Of a stretch of DNA of 64,000 nucleotides, positions 41,027-51,600 are shown piece by piece. The DNA is taken from contig CAXTKQ010000003.1 in assembly GCA_964244955.1 (NCBI GenBank), forward strand, positions 1 to 64,000, written 5' to 3'. The stretch is from Mucilaginibacter_A sp964244955 (GTDB lineage Bacteria > Bacteroidota > Bacteroidia > Sphingobacteriales > Sphingobacteriaceae). A program made the translations under genes and the position numbers. The notes below the pieces were generated by a model, which was not told where the DNA came from, made no database searches, and was given only the letters and a program-made list of their open reading frames with translations. Each line of letters begins with the position of its first letter. The first letter of the stretch is position 1.

Positions 41027-44000
41027 TGCCTAAAAATTTATCCATCCTTTGCTTTGCTTTCTTTTTAGCGATAACTCAGGCTGCTTTTGCACAACAGACC
41101 GAAAAAACCATTGCCGGCATTCCTTATTATTCTGATCCTGCCATTTCTCCGGATGGAAGCGAAATCGCCTTTACTTCCGGCGGCGATATCTGGACCGTTC
41201 CGGCTGCTGGCGGCGAAGCACATTTGCTGATTTCTGATCCGGCTTATGATTCGCGCCCGGTTTACTCTCCGGATGGAAAATACCTCGCTTTTAATTCTAC
41301 CCGCACCGGGAACGGCGATATCTATAGCTTCAACCTAAAAAACAATGAATTAAAACAGCTGACTTTTGATGACGGCAACGATGGTTTGAGCGCCTGGTCG
41401 CCGGATGGAAAGTACGTTTATTTCTCGACCTCCAGCCATGATATTTCTGGTATGAACGATATTTACCGGGTAAAAACAGCAGGCGGAACGCCGATGCCGG
41501 TAAGCGAAAATCGCTATCAGAACGAATTTTTTGCCATGCCTTCGCCAGACGGAAAAACACTGGCTTTAAATGCCCGCGGCATCGCTGCGCAGCAATGGTG
41601 GCGCAAGGGCAGCAGCCATTTAGACCAATCCGAAATTTGGCTGATGAAGGATGGCAAAACCAATTCGTACCAAAAAATAACTGCAGGCGGTGCCAAAGAG
41701 TTGTGGCCAATGTGGGGCAAAGATGGTGCTTCCGTTTATTACGTTTCTGATCGTGGCGGCGCACAAAATTTATGGGTAAAAACAGTATCGGGCACACCAA
41801 AAAAGCTAACTAATTTTACCAAAGGCCGCGTGCTTTGGCCAACAATTGCCCAAAACGGAAAAACGATTGTTTTTGAGCGCGATTTTAAAATCTGGAAATA
41901 TGATGTTGCTTCGGCAAAAACTTCGGAAGTAAATATCGTTCGCCGTGGTTCGCCTGCCGGACCGGGAACAGAACATCAGAAATTAACCACACAATTTCGC
42001 GGACTGCAACTTTCGCCGGACGGCAAAAAAGTAGCTTTTGTGGCACATGGCGATGTTTTTGTGGCTTCGGCAAAAGAAGGCGGCGATGCCCTGCGCGTTA
42101 CACAAACCGGCGCAAACGAATCGCAATTGCAGTGGTCGCCGGGCAGCAACACGCTGGTTTATGTTTCTGACCGGGACGATGCCGCGCATTTGTATCAGTA
42201 TAATTTTATCACCGCAAAAGAAGTACGGCTGACGAACGGTGACGAAGACGATACCGCGCCAATTTTTTCTCCCGATGGAAAAATGCTGGCTTTTGTACGC
42301 AACAGCAAAGAGCTGCGGGTTTTAAACCTGCAAACGCATCAGGAAAAAGTAGTGGCGAAAGGTTATCTCGGCCGGCCGCCTTTCACTTCAACCGGTGGTA
42401 TTTCATGGTCGCCGGATGGAAGTTGGCTGGCTTACGGTGCTTACGGTGCCAAAACTTTTTACAATGTTTATGTGGTTCCGGTTGCCGGAGGCGAATCCAA
42501 AGCCGTCAGTTTTTTGGCCAATACTTTTGGCGGTGATGTAAACTGGAGCGCCGATGGAAAATACATTTTGTTCAACACCAGCCAGCGCACCGAAAACGGA
42601 AATGTGGCACGGATTGATTTGGTGCCGCAACGGCCGCGTTTCCGCGAAGACCAGTTTCAGCAGATGTTTGTAGATGAGGATACGTCGCCTTCCAGTCCGG
42701 TTAATCCTGCAACTTCCAAACCTTCCACCGAAAAGAAACCAACAGCGATTGATTCCATCAACAAAACACCGGTAAAAACAGCACGGCCAGCCGCAGGAAG
42801 CGTAAAAATAGTATTGGAAGGCATCCGCCAAAGGCTAAATTTATTGCCGCTTGGCGTGGACGTGAACGATTTGAAAATGAGCAAAGACGGAAAAACGATT
42901 TTGGTTATGGCTGCAACGGCCGGGCAGTCCAACTTGTACACGTATTCTTTGGATGAACTGGCAACAGAACCGGCTGTGTTAAAACAGATCACGTCTACAC
43001 GGGCGCCAAAAGCAGATGCACAGTTTTCGGCAGATGGAAAAGACCTGTTTTATCTGGAGCAAGGCAAAATTCAATCCGTTCCAATTGATACAAAAACAGC
43101 AAAACCGTTGGCCGTAACGGCAGAAACCGACATTGATTTCAACAAAGAAAAAACAGAAATTTTTAAGCAAGCTTGGGAAGCGCAAAACAAAGGTTTTTAC
43201 GATGAAAAATTCCACGGAACAAATTGGAACGATGTCCGCCACGCGTATGCGCCTTTGGCTGCCGGCGCAACTACACCGGATGAATTGCGCCGCTTGTTAA
43301 GTTTGATGGTGGGCGAACTGAACGCTTCTCATTCGGGCATTTCGGGTGCTACGCCTTTGCAAACCAGTACCGGGCGTTTGGGTTTGCGTTTTGATCCCGA
43401 GGTTTACGAAAACAGCGGCAAGTTTAAAATAACCGAAGTGTTATCATTAAGTGCGGCGGATTTGGCGGGAAATATCCACGTTGGCGATTACCTGACTGCG
43501 ATAGATGATCGGCCAATAAAACCGACCGATAACTTAGATCAGATGCTCGATAATAAAATTAACCGACGTGTTAGTTTAACCATCGGTTCCGGTGCTGATA
43601 CGCATAAAGTAACCGTTCGTCCGGTTAGTTTGGCTACCGAAAAAGGCTTGCTGTACAAACAATGGGTGCAGCAGCAGCGCAATTATGTCAACAAAATCAG
43701 CAACGGGCGTTTGGGTTACGCGCATTTGTTTGATATGTCGGAGCAGTCTTTAAACCAGTTTTATTTGGATTTGGATGCCGAAAACCAATCCAAAGACGGT
43801 GTTATTGTGGATGTGCGCAACAACAATGGCGGTTTTGTAAATGCCTATGCGCTGGATGTCCTCACCCGAAAACCCTACTTAACGATGACTGGCCGAGGAA
43901 TGCCCGCCGGGCCGGCACGGACGCAATTGGGGCAACGGACACTAGAACTGCCAACCATTTTGGTCACCAACCAGCATTCTTTATCCGATGCAGAAGATTT

Positions 44001-44280
44001 TACCGAAGGTTACCGAACAATGGGTTTGGGCAAAGTAGTTGGCGAACCAACGGGCGGCTGGATCATTTTTACCAGCAGTGTTACCTTGGTTGACGGTTCA
44101 GTTTTGCGGATGCCGTTCAGCCGGATTACCGACCACGAAGGCAAAGATATGGAACTGCACCCGCGCCCTGTTGACCTAACAGTTTCCCGTCAATTAGGTG
44201 AAGGGAACGCCAAAGATTCGCAGTTGGATGTTGCCGCTAAAGAGTTGTTGCAGGAAGTTGGAGGGAAGAAATCGAGATAG
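41026..44280 (+). CDS. Secreted tricorn-type S41 peptidase
   Basis: 1084 residues with a signal peptide (FAFFLAITQAAFAQ). WD40-like PD40 repeats build beta-propellers (SPDGSEIAFTSGGDIW, SPDGKYLAFNSTR and so on, about 40-520). After a Pro/Lys linker a PDZ domain (about 800-880) and a C-terminal S41 domain follow, with the nucleophile candidate Ser987 in NQHSLSDAE and VGEPTGGW. Tricorn-like enzymes degrade peptides fed through the propeller. The start ATG is formed partly by a dispersed 12-mer; two more copies, one exact and one near-match, are inside (41777, 42769). Confidence 0.9.
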   Translation: MPKNLSILCFAFFLAITQAAFAQQTEKTIAGIPYYSDPAISPDGSEIAFTSGGDIWTVPAAGGEAHLLISDPAYDSRPVYSPDGKYLAFNSTRTGNGDIYSFNLKNNELKQLTFDDGNDGLSAWSPDGKYVYFSTSSHDISGMNDIYRVKTAGGTPMPVSENRYQNEFFAMPSPDGKTLALNARGIAAQQWWRKGSSHLDQSEIWLMKDGKTNSYQKITAGGAKELWPMWGKDGASVYYVSDRGGAQNLWVKTVSGTPKKLTNFTKGRVLWPTIAQNGKTIVFERDFKIWKYDVASAKTSEVNIVRRGSPAGPGTEHQKLTTQFRGLQLSPDGKKVAFVAHGDVFVASAKEGGDALRVTQTGANESQLQWSPGSNTLVYVSDRDDAAHLYQYNFITAKEVRLTNGDEDDTAPIFSPDGKMLAFVRNSKELRVLNLQTHQEKVVAKGYLGRPPFTSTGGISWSPDGSWLAYGAYGAKTFYNVYVVPVAGGESKAVSFLANTFGGDVNWSADGKYILFNTSQRTENGNVARIDLVPQRPRFREDQFQQMFVDEDTSPSSPVNPATSKPSTEKKPTAIDSINKTPVKTARPAAGSVKIVLEGIRQRLNLLPLGVDVNDLKMSKDGKTILVMAATAGQSNLYTYSLDELATEPAVLKQITSTRAPKADAQFSADGKDLFYLEQGKIQSVPIDTKTAKPLAVTAETDIDFNKEKTEIFKQAWEAQNKGFYDEKFHGTNWNDVRHAYAPLAAGATTPDELRRLLSLMVGELNASHSGISGATPLQTSTGRLGLRFDPEVYENSGKFKITEVLSLSAADLAGNIHVGDYLTAIDDRPIKPTDNLDQMLDNKINRRVSLTIGSGADTHKVTVRPVSLATEKGLLYKQWVQQQRNYVNKISNGRLGYAHLFDMSEQSLNQFYLDLDAENQSKDGVIVDVRNNNGGFVNAYALDVLTRKPYLTMTGRGMPAGPARTQLGQRTLELPTILVTNQHSLSDAEDFTEGYRTMGLGKVVGEPTGGWIIFTSSVTLVDGSVLRMPFSRITDHEGKDMELHPRPVDLTVSRQLGEGNAKDSQLDVAAKELLQEVGGKKSR

Positions 44281-44292
44281 AAATAGTTTTTA

Positions 44293-44304
44293 ATGCTTCT
44301 TTTA
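44293..44304 (-). repeat. Dispersed 12-mer with AT-tract before the GNAT gene
   Basis: ATGCTTCTTTTATCACTTAAAAATTGGAA, ending about 10 bases before the GNAT start. Confidence 0.8.
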
Positions 44305-44324
44305 TCACTTAAAAATTGGAATTT

Positions 44325-45062
44325 ATGAAAGATATAAAAGTTTCATTTGATCCTACCATTAATCAAATTAAAGAAGTTAAAGCTTGGTTAATTGAAGAAG
44401 ATAAAGTTTTTAAGGAAGGCTTTTTTTGTAATTGGAAACTGATTCAAAATTCACATATAGAAAAGAAGACAGGTGTTATTATAGTAAACGAAAACGTTGT
44501 AGGTTTTATAACTTGGTTTGGCAGTGAGCCTGTTGTTTCTATTGACATTGCGGAAATAAAACCAGGATTTAGGGGAATGGGTTATGGTAAAATTTTAGCA
44601 GAAGCTTTATTTAATAGGTTACAAATGCAAAATGTGAAGGTTTTAGAACTACATTGTCAACCTGCACAATCTGAAAAAATTTGGAAGAAGTTAGGGTTCA
44701 AGAATTTTTCAGATGTTAAAGATTTTGAAGGTTTCAACACAAATGAGGGAAGACATCTTTATAAAATTTTAGTTCCTTTTGCTAAACCAACTAAACCTAT
44801 AAAAAGAAAAGCCGAATCTATTGAACTGTGGGCAGTAGATCCTCATTTAACTAAACGTTTTTTGCCTCAATGGATTTGGAACCTAAAGTTTGAAAAAGAA
44901 AGTAGGAAATTGATTAAACCAATTATTTTTCCTGCTAACCATGATTGGAATATTATGTGGAAAATAGGTTCTGATATAATTGAAGAAAACAAAATAAAAC
45001 ATTTTCAAAAAAGCACTATTGATTTTGGAAACTTTATAATTATTGAAAATTTACTAAGATAA
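44325..45062 (+). CDS. GNAT-family N-acetyltransferase with extra C-terminal domain
   Basis: 245 residues from the ATG at 44325. The acetyl-CoA loop is FRGMGYGKILAEALF, with KVLELHCQPAQSEKIWKKLGF completing the GNAT fold (about 1-155). The last 90 residues (IELWAVDPHLTKRFLPQW onward) are not recognised. The gene is markedly AT-richer than its neighbours, which suggests recent acquisition. The substrate is unknown. Confidence 0.8.
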   Translation: MKDIKVSFDPTINQIKEVKAWLIEEDKVFKEGFFCNWKLIQNSHIEKKTGVIIVNENVVGFITWFGSEPVVSIDIAEIKPGFRGMGYGKILAEALFNRLQMQNVKVLELHCQPAQSEKIWKKLGFKNFSDVKDFEGFNTNEGRHLYKILVPFAKPTKPIKRKAESIELWAVDPHLTKRFLPQWIWNLKFEKESRKLIKPIIFPANHDWNIMWKIGSDIIEENKIKHFQKSTIDFGNFIIIENLLR

Positions 45063-45084
45063 TAACGTTAGACACGACCTGCTA

Positions 45085-45128
45085 ATGCTTCTTTTACCAC
45101 CTAAAAATTAGTGTGATAAAAGAAGCAT
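45085..45128. repeat. Close inverted pair of dispersed 12-mers
   Basis: ATGCTTCTTTTACCACC (45085 on, minus copy) faces TAAAAGAAGCAT (45117-45128), with CTAAAAATTAGTGTGA between. The perfect 12-base arms can form a hairpin between converging GNAT and YihY genes. Confidence 0.85.
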
Positions 45129-45131
45129 TTT

Positions 45132-46091
45132 TCATTCTCCCTCCAGCCGGTGCTGCGAAGGCAGAACTTTCACATCCTGCTCCACTTCTTTTTGTTCAAC
45201 GTGGACGGCATATTCGGCAGGTTCAATTTTGTGGCCGTAATTATCTGCATAAACCTGTGTAAACTCGGCGCCAAAATATAAAATGGCTGCGGTGTAATAA
45301 ATCCAAACCAAAATCACGATGATGGACCCGGCAGCACCGTAAGTAGAGCCGGTGCCGGTTGTTTGGATATAAATACCAATTAAATATTTGCCCAGCATAA
45401 ACAAAAGGGAGGTAAAAAAAGCACCAGTACGCACATCGCGCCAGCCAATTTTTACATCGGGCAAAAACTTAAAGATGATCCCGAAAAGCACGGCAATCAC
45501 CAGGAAAGTGATGCCCAGGTTGATGAGGTTGAAAAGCCGGACCGTAACTTCCGGAAAATAGTGGGTAATCTTGTTGCTTAAAGCAGAAATCAATGCACTG
45601 ATAATCAGCGAAACAATTAGCAAAAAACCCAAACTGATCACCATCGAAAACGAGATCAACCTGTTGGTAATCATCTTTAACCAGCCTTTTTTCGGCTTTG
45701 CCTTAACGCGCCAAATCAGGTTGATCGAATCCTGGATTTCCATAAAAACGCTGGTGGCACCAATAATCAAGGTAACTACGCTGGTAACTACGGCAATACC
45801 AGTTTTGCCCGATAAGGACACACTTTTGATCATTTCCTGGATTTGCAATGCCGCGCTGCTGCCCACGTATGATTTTATTTGTGGGTAAATGTTGTTTTGA
45901 ATGGCATCCTGACCCAAAAAAACACTGATCAAAGAGATGACGAGCATGAGCAGCGGCGCCAGCGCAAAAACAGTATAATAAGCCAGTGCGGCACTCAGTT
46001 TTAAACCGCGGTCGTCCATAAAGCCGTTAAAAGTGGCCATTAAAACTTTTCCTGATCTTTTAAAATATTTCCGGGCGAAGTAGTTTTTCAT
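45132..46091 (-). CDS. YihY/BrkB family inner-membrane protein
   Basis: 319 residues with about six membrane segments and the family motifs LSAALAYYTVFALAPLL, GATSVFMEIQDSINLIW, FLPDVKIGWRDVRTGAFFTS and GAAGSIIVILVWIYYTAAILYFGAEFTQ. Formerly misnamed RNase BN; its role is unknown, perhaps transport. The tail is cytoplasmic and charged. It follows the alanine dehydrogenase gene on the same strand. Confidence 0.92.
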   Translation of the reverse strand: MKNYFARKYFKRSGKVLMATFNGFMDDRGLKLSAALAYYTVFALAPLLMLVISLISVFLGQDAIQNNIYPQIKSYVGSSAALQIQEMIKSVSLSGKTGIAVVTSVVTLIIGATSVFMEIQDSINLIWRVKAKPKKGWLKMITNRLISFSMVISLGFLLIVSLIISALISALSNKITHYFPEVTVRLFNLINLGITFLVIAVLFGIIFKFLPDVKIGWRDVRTGAFFTSLLFMLGKYLIGIYIQTTGTGSTYGAAGSIIVILVWIYYTAAILYFGAEFTQVYADNYGHKIEPAEYAVHVEQKEVEQDVKVLPSQHRLEGE

Positions 46092-46106
46092 AATGATTTT
46101 GGCCGG

Positions 46107-46118
46107 TAAAAACAGTAT
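46107..46118 (+). repeat. Dispersed AC-type 12-mer
   Basis: TAAAAACAGTAT preceded by GATTTTGGCCGG in the 48-base gap between the YihY and alanine dehydrogenase genes. Confidence 0.78.
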
Positions 46119-46139
46119 GCTTAAAAGCTCCGGATGTTG

Positions 46140-47366
46140 TTAACGGTTGGAAACGATCAGCAAATCCAGGTCTTTGCTGGGGATGTTAAAACGTTCCGAC
46201 AAATGCTGGCTGGTTAAATGCCCCTGGTAAATATAAACGGCATTGCGTACACCGGCTTTTTCCCAGATCACGTTTTTTAAACCGCCGTGTTCGCCGATGT
46301 CCAGCAAAATCGGGGCAAAAATATTGGTCAAAGCATAGGTTGCCGTGCGCGCCACGCGGGAAGCAATGTTGGGCACGCAATAATGGATCACATCATATTT
46401 TCGAAAAACCGGGTTGGTGTGGTTAGTTACTTCCGAAGTTTCAAAACATCCGCCCTGGTCAATGCTCACATCAATAATCACCGAGTTTGGTTTCATCTGG
46501 CTTACGGTTTCTTCGGTAACCATAGACGGCGTACGTCCAGAAACAGCGCGCATGGCACCAATGGCCACATCGCAAGTGGTAATGGCTTTTTCCAAAACGA
46601 TAGGCTGGATAACGGAAGTGAAAACACGGCTGCCAATGTTGGTTTGCAAACGGCGCAGTTTGTAAATGGAAGGATCAAAAACTTTAACCTGCGCGCCCAA
46701 GGCCAAAGCCGTTCGGGCAGCATATTCGCCAACAGTCCCGGCACCCAAAATCACAATTTCGGTTGGCGGAACGCCGGTGATACCGCCCAGCATCAAGCCT
46801 TTGCCGTTAAAAACATTGCTTAAATATTCGGCAGCAATCAAAATGGAAGTAGCGCCAACAATTTCGCTCATGGCACGGACTACGCTTAAAGAACCGCCTT
46901 CGTCCTGTAAGTTTTCAAAGCAAAGTGCGGTTATTTTTTTGTTGATAAGCGCGTGCAGGTATTCGGCTTTGATAGTGGTGGTTTGCAACGTCGAGATCAA
47001 AGTCTGGTTCATCTTCATCAGCTCGATCTCGGCCAAAGTTGGCGGCGCAATTTTCAGGATGATGTCGGCCTGGTAAACCTGCTGTGTGTCGTACACAATT
47101 TGTGCACCCTGCTCGCTGTAATTGTTGTCGGTAAAATTGGCGGCCAGGCCGGCGTTTGATTCTAAAATAACCGTGTGCCCGTTATTTACTAAAGTGGCCA
47201 CCGAAAGCGGCGTAATGGCAATTCGGTTTTCCTGGAACGAAGTCTCCTTCGGGATGCCGATGTACAGCTTGTTTTTTTTGTTCCGCACCTCCAGCATTGA
47301 TTCCTGCGGCTGCATCATGGCCTGCTTGGCGATATCAGAAAAACCACTTAATGTGCCTGAACTCAT
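46140..47366 (-). CDS. ald: Alanine dehydrogenase
   Basis: 408 residues from the ATG at 47366 (MSSGTLSGF). GIPKETSFQENRIAITP is the N-terminal signature, VVILGAGTVGEYAARTAL-type Rossmann loop binds NAD, and VDVSIDQGGCFETSE and HYCVPNIASRVARTATYALTN complete the family. It interconverts alanine and pyruvate plus ammonia. The 30-residue N-terminal extension before LYIGIPKE is longer than in Bacillus enzymes but common in Bacteroidota. Confidence 0.93.
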   Translation of the reverse strand: MSSGTLSGFSDIAKQAMMQPQESMLEVRNKKNKLYIGIPKETSFQENRIAITPLSVATLVNNGHTVILESNAGLAANFTDNNYSEQGAQIVYDTQQVYQADIILKIAPPTLAEIELMKMNQTLISTLQTTTIKAEYLHALINKKITALCFENLQDEGGSLSVVRAMSEIVGATSILIAAEYLSNVFNGKGLMLGGITGVPPTEIVILGAGTVGEYAARTALALGAQVKVFDPSIYKLRRLQTNIGSRVFTSVIQPIVLEKAITTCDVAIGAMRAVSGRTPSMVTEETVSQMKPNSVIIDVSIDQGGCFETSEVTNHTNPVFRKYDVIHYCVPNIASRVARTATYALTNIFAPILLDIGEHGGLKNVIWEKAGVRNAVYIYQGHLTSQHLSERFNIPSKDLDLLIVSNR

Positions 47367-47421
47367 AATTATTTTAAATTTCCGGTTGCTGAAATTAAGC
47401 AAATATAAGCCCTTTTGCAGA

Positions 47422-47844
47422 TTAAATTTTCGCTATTGTTAATTTTCGGTGTTGATCGGGCTGCACTTCCAGCAAAACTTCAAGGTAATTTTGGGGCAAA
47501 AGGCCGGGGATTTTTTCCGGCCACTCGATCAAACAGTAATTACCCGAAGATAAATATTCTTCAAAACCCAAATCCAAAGCTTCCAACTGGTTTTTTAACC
47601 GGTAAAAATCGAAGTGGTAAACGATGCCTTTTGGATAATGATATTCGTTGACGATAGAAAAAGTTGGACTGGAAACCGCATCTTTTACGCCCAAAGCCGT
47701 ACAAAAAGCTTTGATAAAAGTAGTTTTGCCGGCACCCATTTCTCCGGAAAAAAGCAAAACTTTAGTTTGGTTTTTTTCTGCAAAGCCAATCAATTGCGTT
47801 GCTGCTTCGGGTAATTCATCTATACTGATGGCATCAATTTGCAT
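47422..47844 (-). CDS. tsaE: tRNA threonylcarbamoyladenosine ATPase TsaE
   Basis: 140 residues from the ATG at 47844 (MQIDAISIDELPEAA). Walker A is FSGEMGAGKTTFIKAF, followed by VSSPTFSIVNEYH, VYHFDFYRL and CLIEWPEKI. It powers t6A37 tRNA modification with TsaB/D. An open frame upstream to 47970 lacks homology and overlaps the promoter of the SH3 gene, so I exclude it. It is divergent from that gene. Confidence 0.95.
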   Translation of the reverse strand: MQIDAISIDELPEAATQLIGFAEKNQTKVLLFSGEMGAGKTTFIKAFCTALGVKDAVSSPTFSIVNEYHYPKGIVYHFDFYRLKNQLEALDLGFEEYLSSGNYCLIEWPEKIPGLLPQNYLEVLLEVQPDQHRKLTIAKI

Positions 47845-48006
47845 AGTTTTTACGGCTGTTCGGTTTTCATTTTCATTTTCAACAAAAATAGCTTTTAATT
47901 GATTGGCAGGTTTTTTAATAGCAACAGCGTTAATATTTTTTTCGGTTAAACGTTGCCTGCCAGAAACCATCCAACAGCAAACCTCGCCATTACGGTTAAA
48001 CCAAAC

Positions 48007-48627
48007 ATGAACAATTACGCTCCGGCCCGCCGTAGTTTTTTAAAAACCAGGACAATTGATGTTACGTTTACCGTGATTCTGGGCTTGCTTACTGCGGTTT
48101 TTGGTTATTACGTTTTCACTTCGATCCGCAATTTTAAAGCAGCAAAAACTAAAAAAACGCTGGTGGCGGTTGCCCTTCCTCATCATAAAACCATTCGCCA
48201 TAAAATTAAACACCGCGCAAAAGTTTTTGCCAAAAGTGCGCCTCCTAAAATTCCGGTTATTGATACTTCCGAAGTTGTTTCTTCCCAACAAAAACCAATT
48301 TTGCTACCTCAAATTTATGCCGATAAAAACAGTATGGGCAGTTCGGCCATTGATGGCAGTTTGAATCAAACTAAACCTATTATAGAAACACAAAGCACTG
48401 AAAAACAGCCAATAAAAGAAGCATCGCTGCCTTATACCACTTATTTGCGGGCGAACGAAACAGGCGTTATCAACATGCGGAAGTTTGATAACTACGGTTC
48501 GGAGATCATCAAAGTGATCCCAACCAATTCTGAAGTTTCGGTTTTGGAACGAGGAACGGTTTATTACAAAGTGCTTTTTGAAAATACCACCGGCTACGTG
48601 GCCAAATGGAACGTTATAAAAAAGTAA
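48007..48627 (+). CDS. Single-pass membrane protein with C-terminal SH3 domain
   Basis: 206 residues from the ATG at 48007. A membrane anchor (TFTVILGLLTAVFGYYVF, about 19-36) is followed by a basic linker and a bacterial SH3 domain (about 145-206: GVINMRKFDNYGSEIIKVIP, GTVYYKVLFENTTGYVAKW). Such proteins sense or bind cell-wall peptides. Two dispersed 12-mer copies lie in the linker (48324 read DKNSM, 48413 read IKEAS). Confidence 0.8.
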   Translation: MNNYAPARRSFLKTRTIDVTFTVILGLLTAVFGYYVFTSIRNFKAAKTKKTLVAVALPHHKTIRHKIKHRAKVFAKSAPPKIPVIDTSEVVSSQQKPILLPQIYADKNSMGSSAIDGSLNQTKPIIETQSTEKQPIKEASLPYTTYLRANETGVINMRKFDNYGSEIIKVIPTNSEVSVLERGTVYYKVLFENTTGYVAKWNVIKK

Positions 48628-48660
48628 GTTTGCTTCGGATATTTACAGTTTAATTTTTAG

Positions 48661-51600
48661 GTGGGCAAGCAATTCGATCAGGAAAACAACCAGCGAAAAG
48701 GTCAAGTCGTTTTACAAGGCTTGACGATACCGGATTTAACGGAGGTGCTTATTTCCCGCCATACTTCTGTTGCTGTTGTTCCCGATCCGGTTGCGCACCA
48801 TTACATTTTCCCAACAGAAATCGAACCTAATCACGGCGTTTTTACCAACTTGCGCAACAAGCAGGATTTTTTGCCGGTAACGGTAATCCAGGAAGCCGGA
48901 ACGGTGTTTTTAACTTGCGCTTGCAAAGAAAAGCACGAGTTTTTGTGCGAACACCAGGCCATCGTTTTAACAGCGATCCTGAAAAAAGAAGATTTTCGGG
49001 TTTTTTATGACGACCGATTGCGCCACGAAAGGCTGAAAAAATTTGCTGCAGATTATGGTTTGGAACAGGAAACGGACTTGAACCAATTTTTCAAGATCAA
49101 TTTTGAAGATAAACAACTCAGGATCAGCGCAAAATCACCGGAACTGCTTCCAGTAACGAAAGAAAGCCTGAACTTGTTGAAATCCATAATTGTGGATGAT
49201 TCGGTTCCGGCAACAGCCGAAGACCAGGCCGTTTGCGTTGTCCTCAAACAACATAAATATTACAAGTATTTGTTGATTGAGTTGTACCAAAGCCAGCGGA
49301 CGAAAGAAGGCAAAATTAAAAACCCGCTGACACTGATGCCGCCGCTGGATTTTATTTGGAAAACGGATGACGGCGAGCATTTAAAGTTTTATACGGCTGT
49401 CCATAAATTCCAAAACCACCAGCAAAAAGAAGTTAACGAGGCGGATATTTCGGCTTTGAAAGCCATTGTTAAAAACCCGTCGGGTTATGAGTTTTATTAC
49501 CATGACAACGAAATTTCGGAAAACATCACGGCTTCGTCCATCTTTCCGGTTGCTGTTGCTTTATTAAAGGAGGAACCAAAATTGACCGTTCAGGCGAAAG
49601 AGCAATTTTTTGAACTTTCGGGCAGCGTGGAGATTGAGCAGCAAATTTATGCTTTAAAAGATTTGCCAATCTGGGTTACTTATTTTATCCGGGTTGAAGA
49701 AAAATTGTATCTGGTCAACAACTTGCAAGCTTTAAATGTGATTGCTTTGCTCAGCAAAAAACACGAAAACTTGTTGGTGCATGTTTCTAAATTTCAGGAG
49801 TTTAAAAATCAATTACTGTCAAAACTGGAGGAAAAGATCAGCGTCAATTACTCGCATATTCCGGTTGCTACGCCGGTTCAGTTGGAAAAGGAAGGCTTCA
49901 GCCAGGAGAAAGAAAAGATCATTTATCTTTCGGATTTTGGTGCGTACGTGATGATTATCCCGGTGATGCGTTATGGCGAAGTGGAAATTTCCATCCGTAC
50001 AAAAAAACTCATTTATACGGTTGATGCACAGGGAAAAGAGTTTCAGGTGCCGCGCGACGAGGAGGAGGAAGACCAGTTTACGGCCTTGCTGATTAAACAA
50101 CATCCGTATTTTGAAGAGCAGCTTTCTGATCCGCTGCACTATTTTTACCTGCATAAAAAACGCTTTTTGCAGGAAGGCTGGTTTTTGAATGTTTTTGAGG
50201 AATGGCAAAGGCACAACATCACTATTCTGGGTTTTAACGAACTGGAAAGCAATCGGTTAAACCCAAACAAAGTAAAGATTACGATCCGGGTTTTGAGCGG
50301 CACGAACTGGTTTAACAGCAATATCAATGCACGTTTCGGCAAAACGAAAGCTACATTAAAGCAAATTTACCGGGCCGTAAAAAACCGGACGAAATACGTG
50401 TATCTGGACGATGGAACGTTGGGGATTTTGCCCGATGAATGGATCGAAAAATTTAACCATTATTTTAATTCGGGCGAGGTTGAAGGTGATGATAACTTGC
50501 GGATTTCTAAAAGCAATTATGCTTTGATTGAGCAGCTTTTTGACGAGCAAATGCTGGACGAAAACGTAAAAGCCGAGATCGGCAATTATCAGCAAAAGCT
50601 CACCAATTTTAGTGCGGTAAAAACAGTATCCGTTCCCCAGGAATTTCGGGGCGAACTTCGGCCGTACCAACAGCAGGGTTTAAGCTGGCTCAACTTTTTG
50701 GATGATTTTAATTTTGGCGGCTGTTTGGCCGACGATATGGGTTTGGGGAAATCGGTACAAATCATCGCCTTTATTTTATCTCTACGGAAAAAGGTAAAGC
50801 AAAATACCAACTTGCTGATCGTACCAACGTCGCTGATTTTTAACTGGCAGCAGGAGCTAGAAAAGTTTGCGCCAAGCATCCGGGTTTTAACAATTTACGG
50901 TGCGGACAGGATTAAAAGCGCACAGGACTTTGACCAATACGAAGTAATCCTAACTTCTTACGGAACGCTGCTTGCTGACATTAACTTTTTAAAAGATTAC
51001 GTTTTTAATTACGTGTTTCTGGATGAATCGCAGCAAATTAAAAACCCGGAATCGCAACGTTACAAAGCCGCGTGTTTGTTAAAATCCAAAAACCGGATGG
51101 TGATCACGGGCACGCCTGTGGAAAATAATACGTTTGATTTGTTCGGTCAGTTATCTTTTGCCTGTCCGGGTTTGCTGGGCAGCAAATCGTACTTTAAACG
51201 GTTGTATTCCGAACCGATTGACAAATTTAAAAGCAGCAAACGCACGGCAGAATTGCAACATAAAATAAAGCCATTTATGCTGCGCCGAACGAAACAGCAA
51301 GTTGCAGCCGAACTTCCGGAAAAAACAGAAATGGTTTTGTATTGCGAAATGAAGCCCGAACAGCGCAGCATTTACAATGCTTACGAAAAGGAATTCCGGG
51401 ATTATATTTCGGCAACAACCGGCGATGAACTGAAAAAAAGCGCGATGCACGTGTTGAAAGGGATTACGCGGCTCCGGCAAATTTGCGACTCGCCGCAACT
51501 GATTAAAGGCGAAAAAATGCCTGGAAATGCTTCTGCCAAAATTGAGTTTTTGCTGGAGGAAATAGCAGGCAAAATCCATCAGCATAAAATATTGGTGTTC

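Noticed and set aside
47845..47970. N-terminal extension of tsaE
   Set aside because: The extra 42 residues begin at a non-ATG codon, show no homology to TsaE and run into the divergent gene's upstream region.
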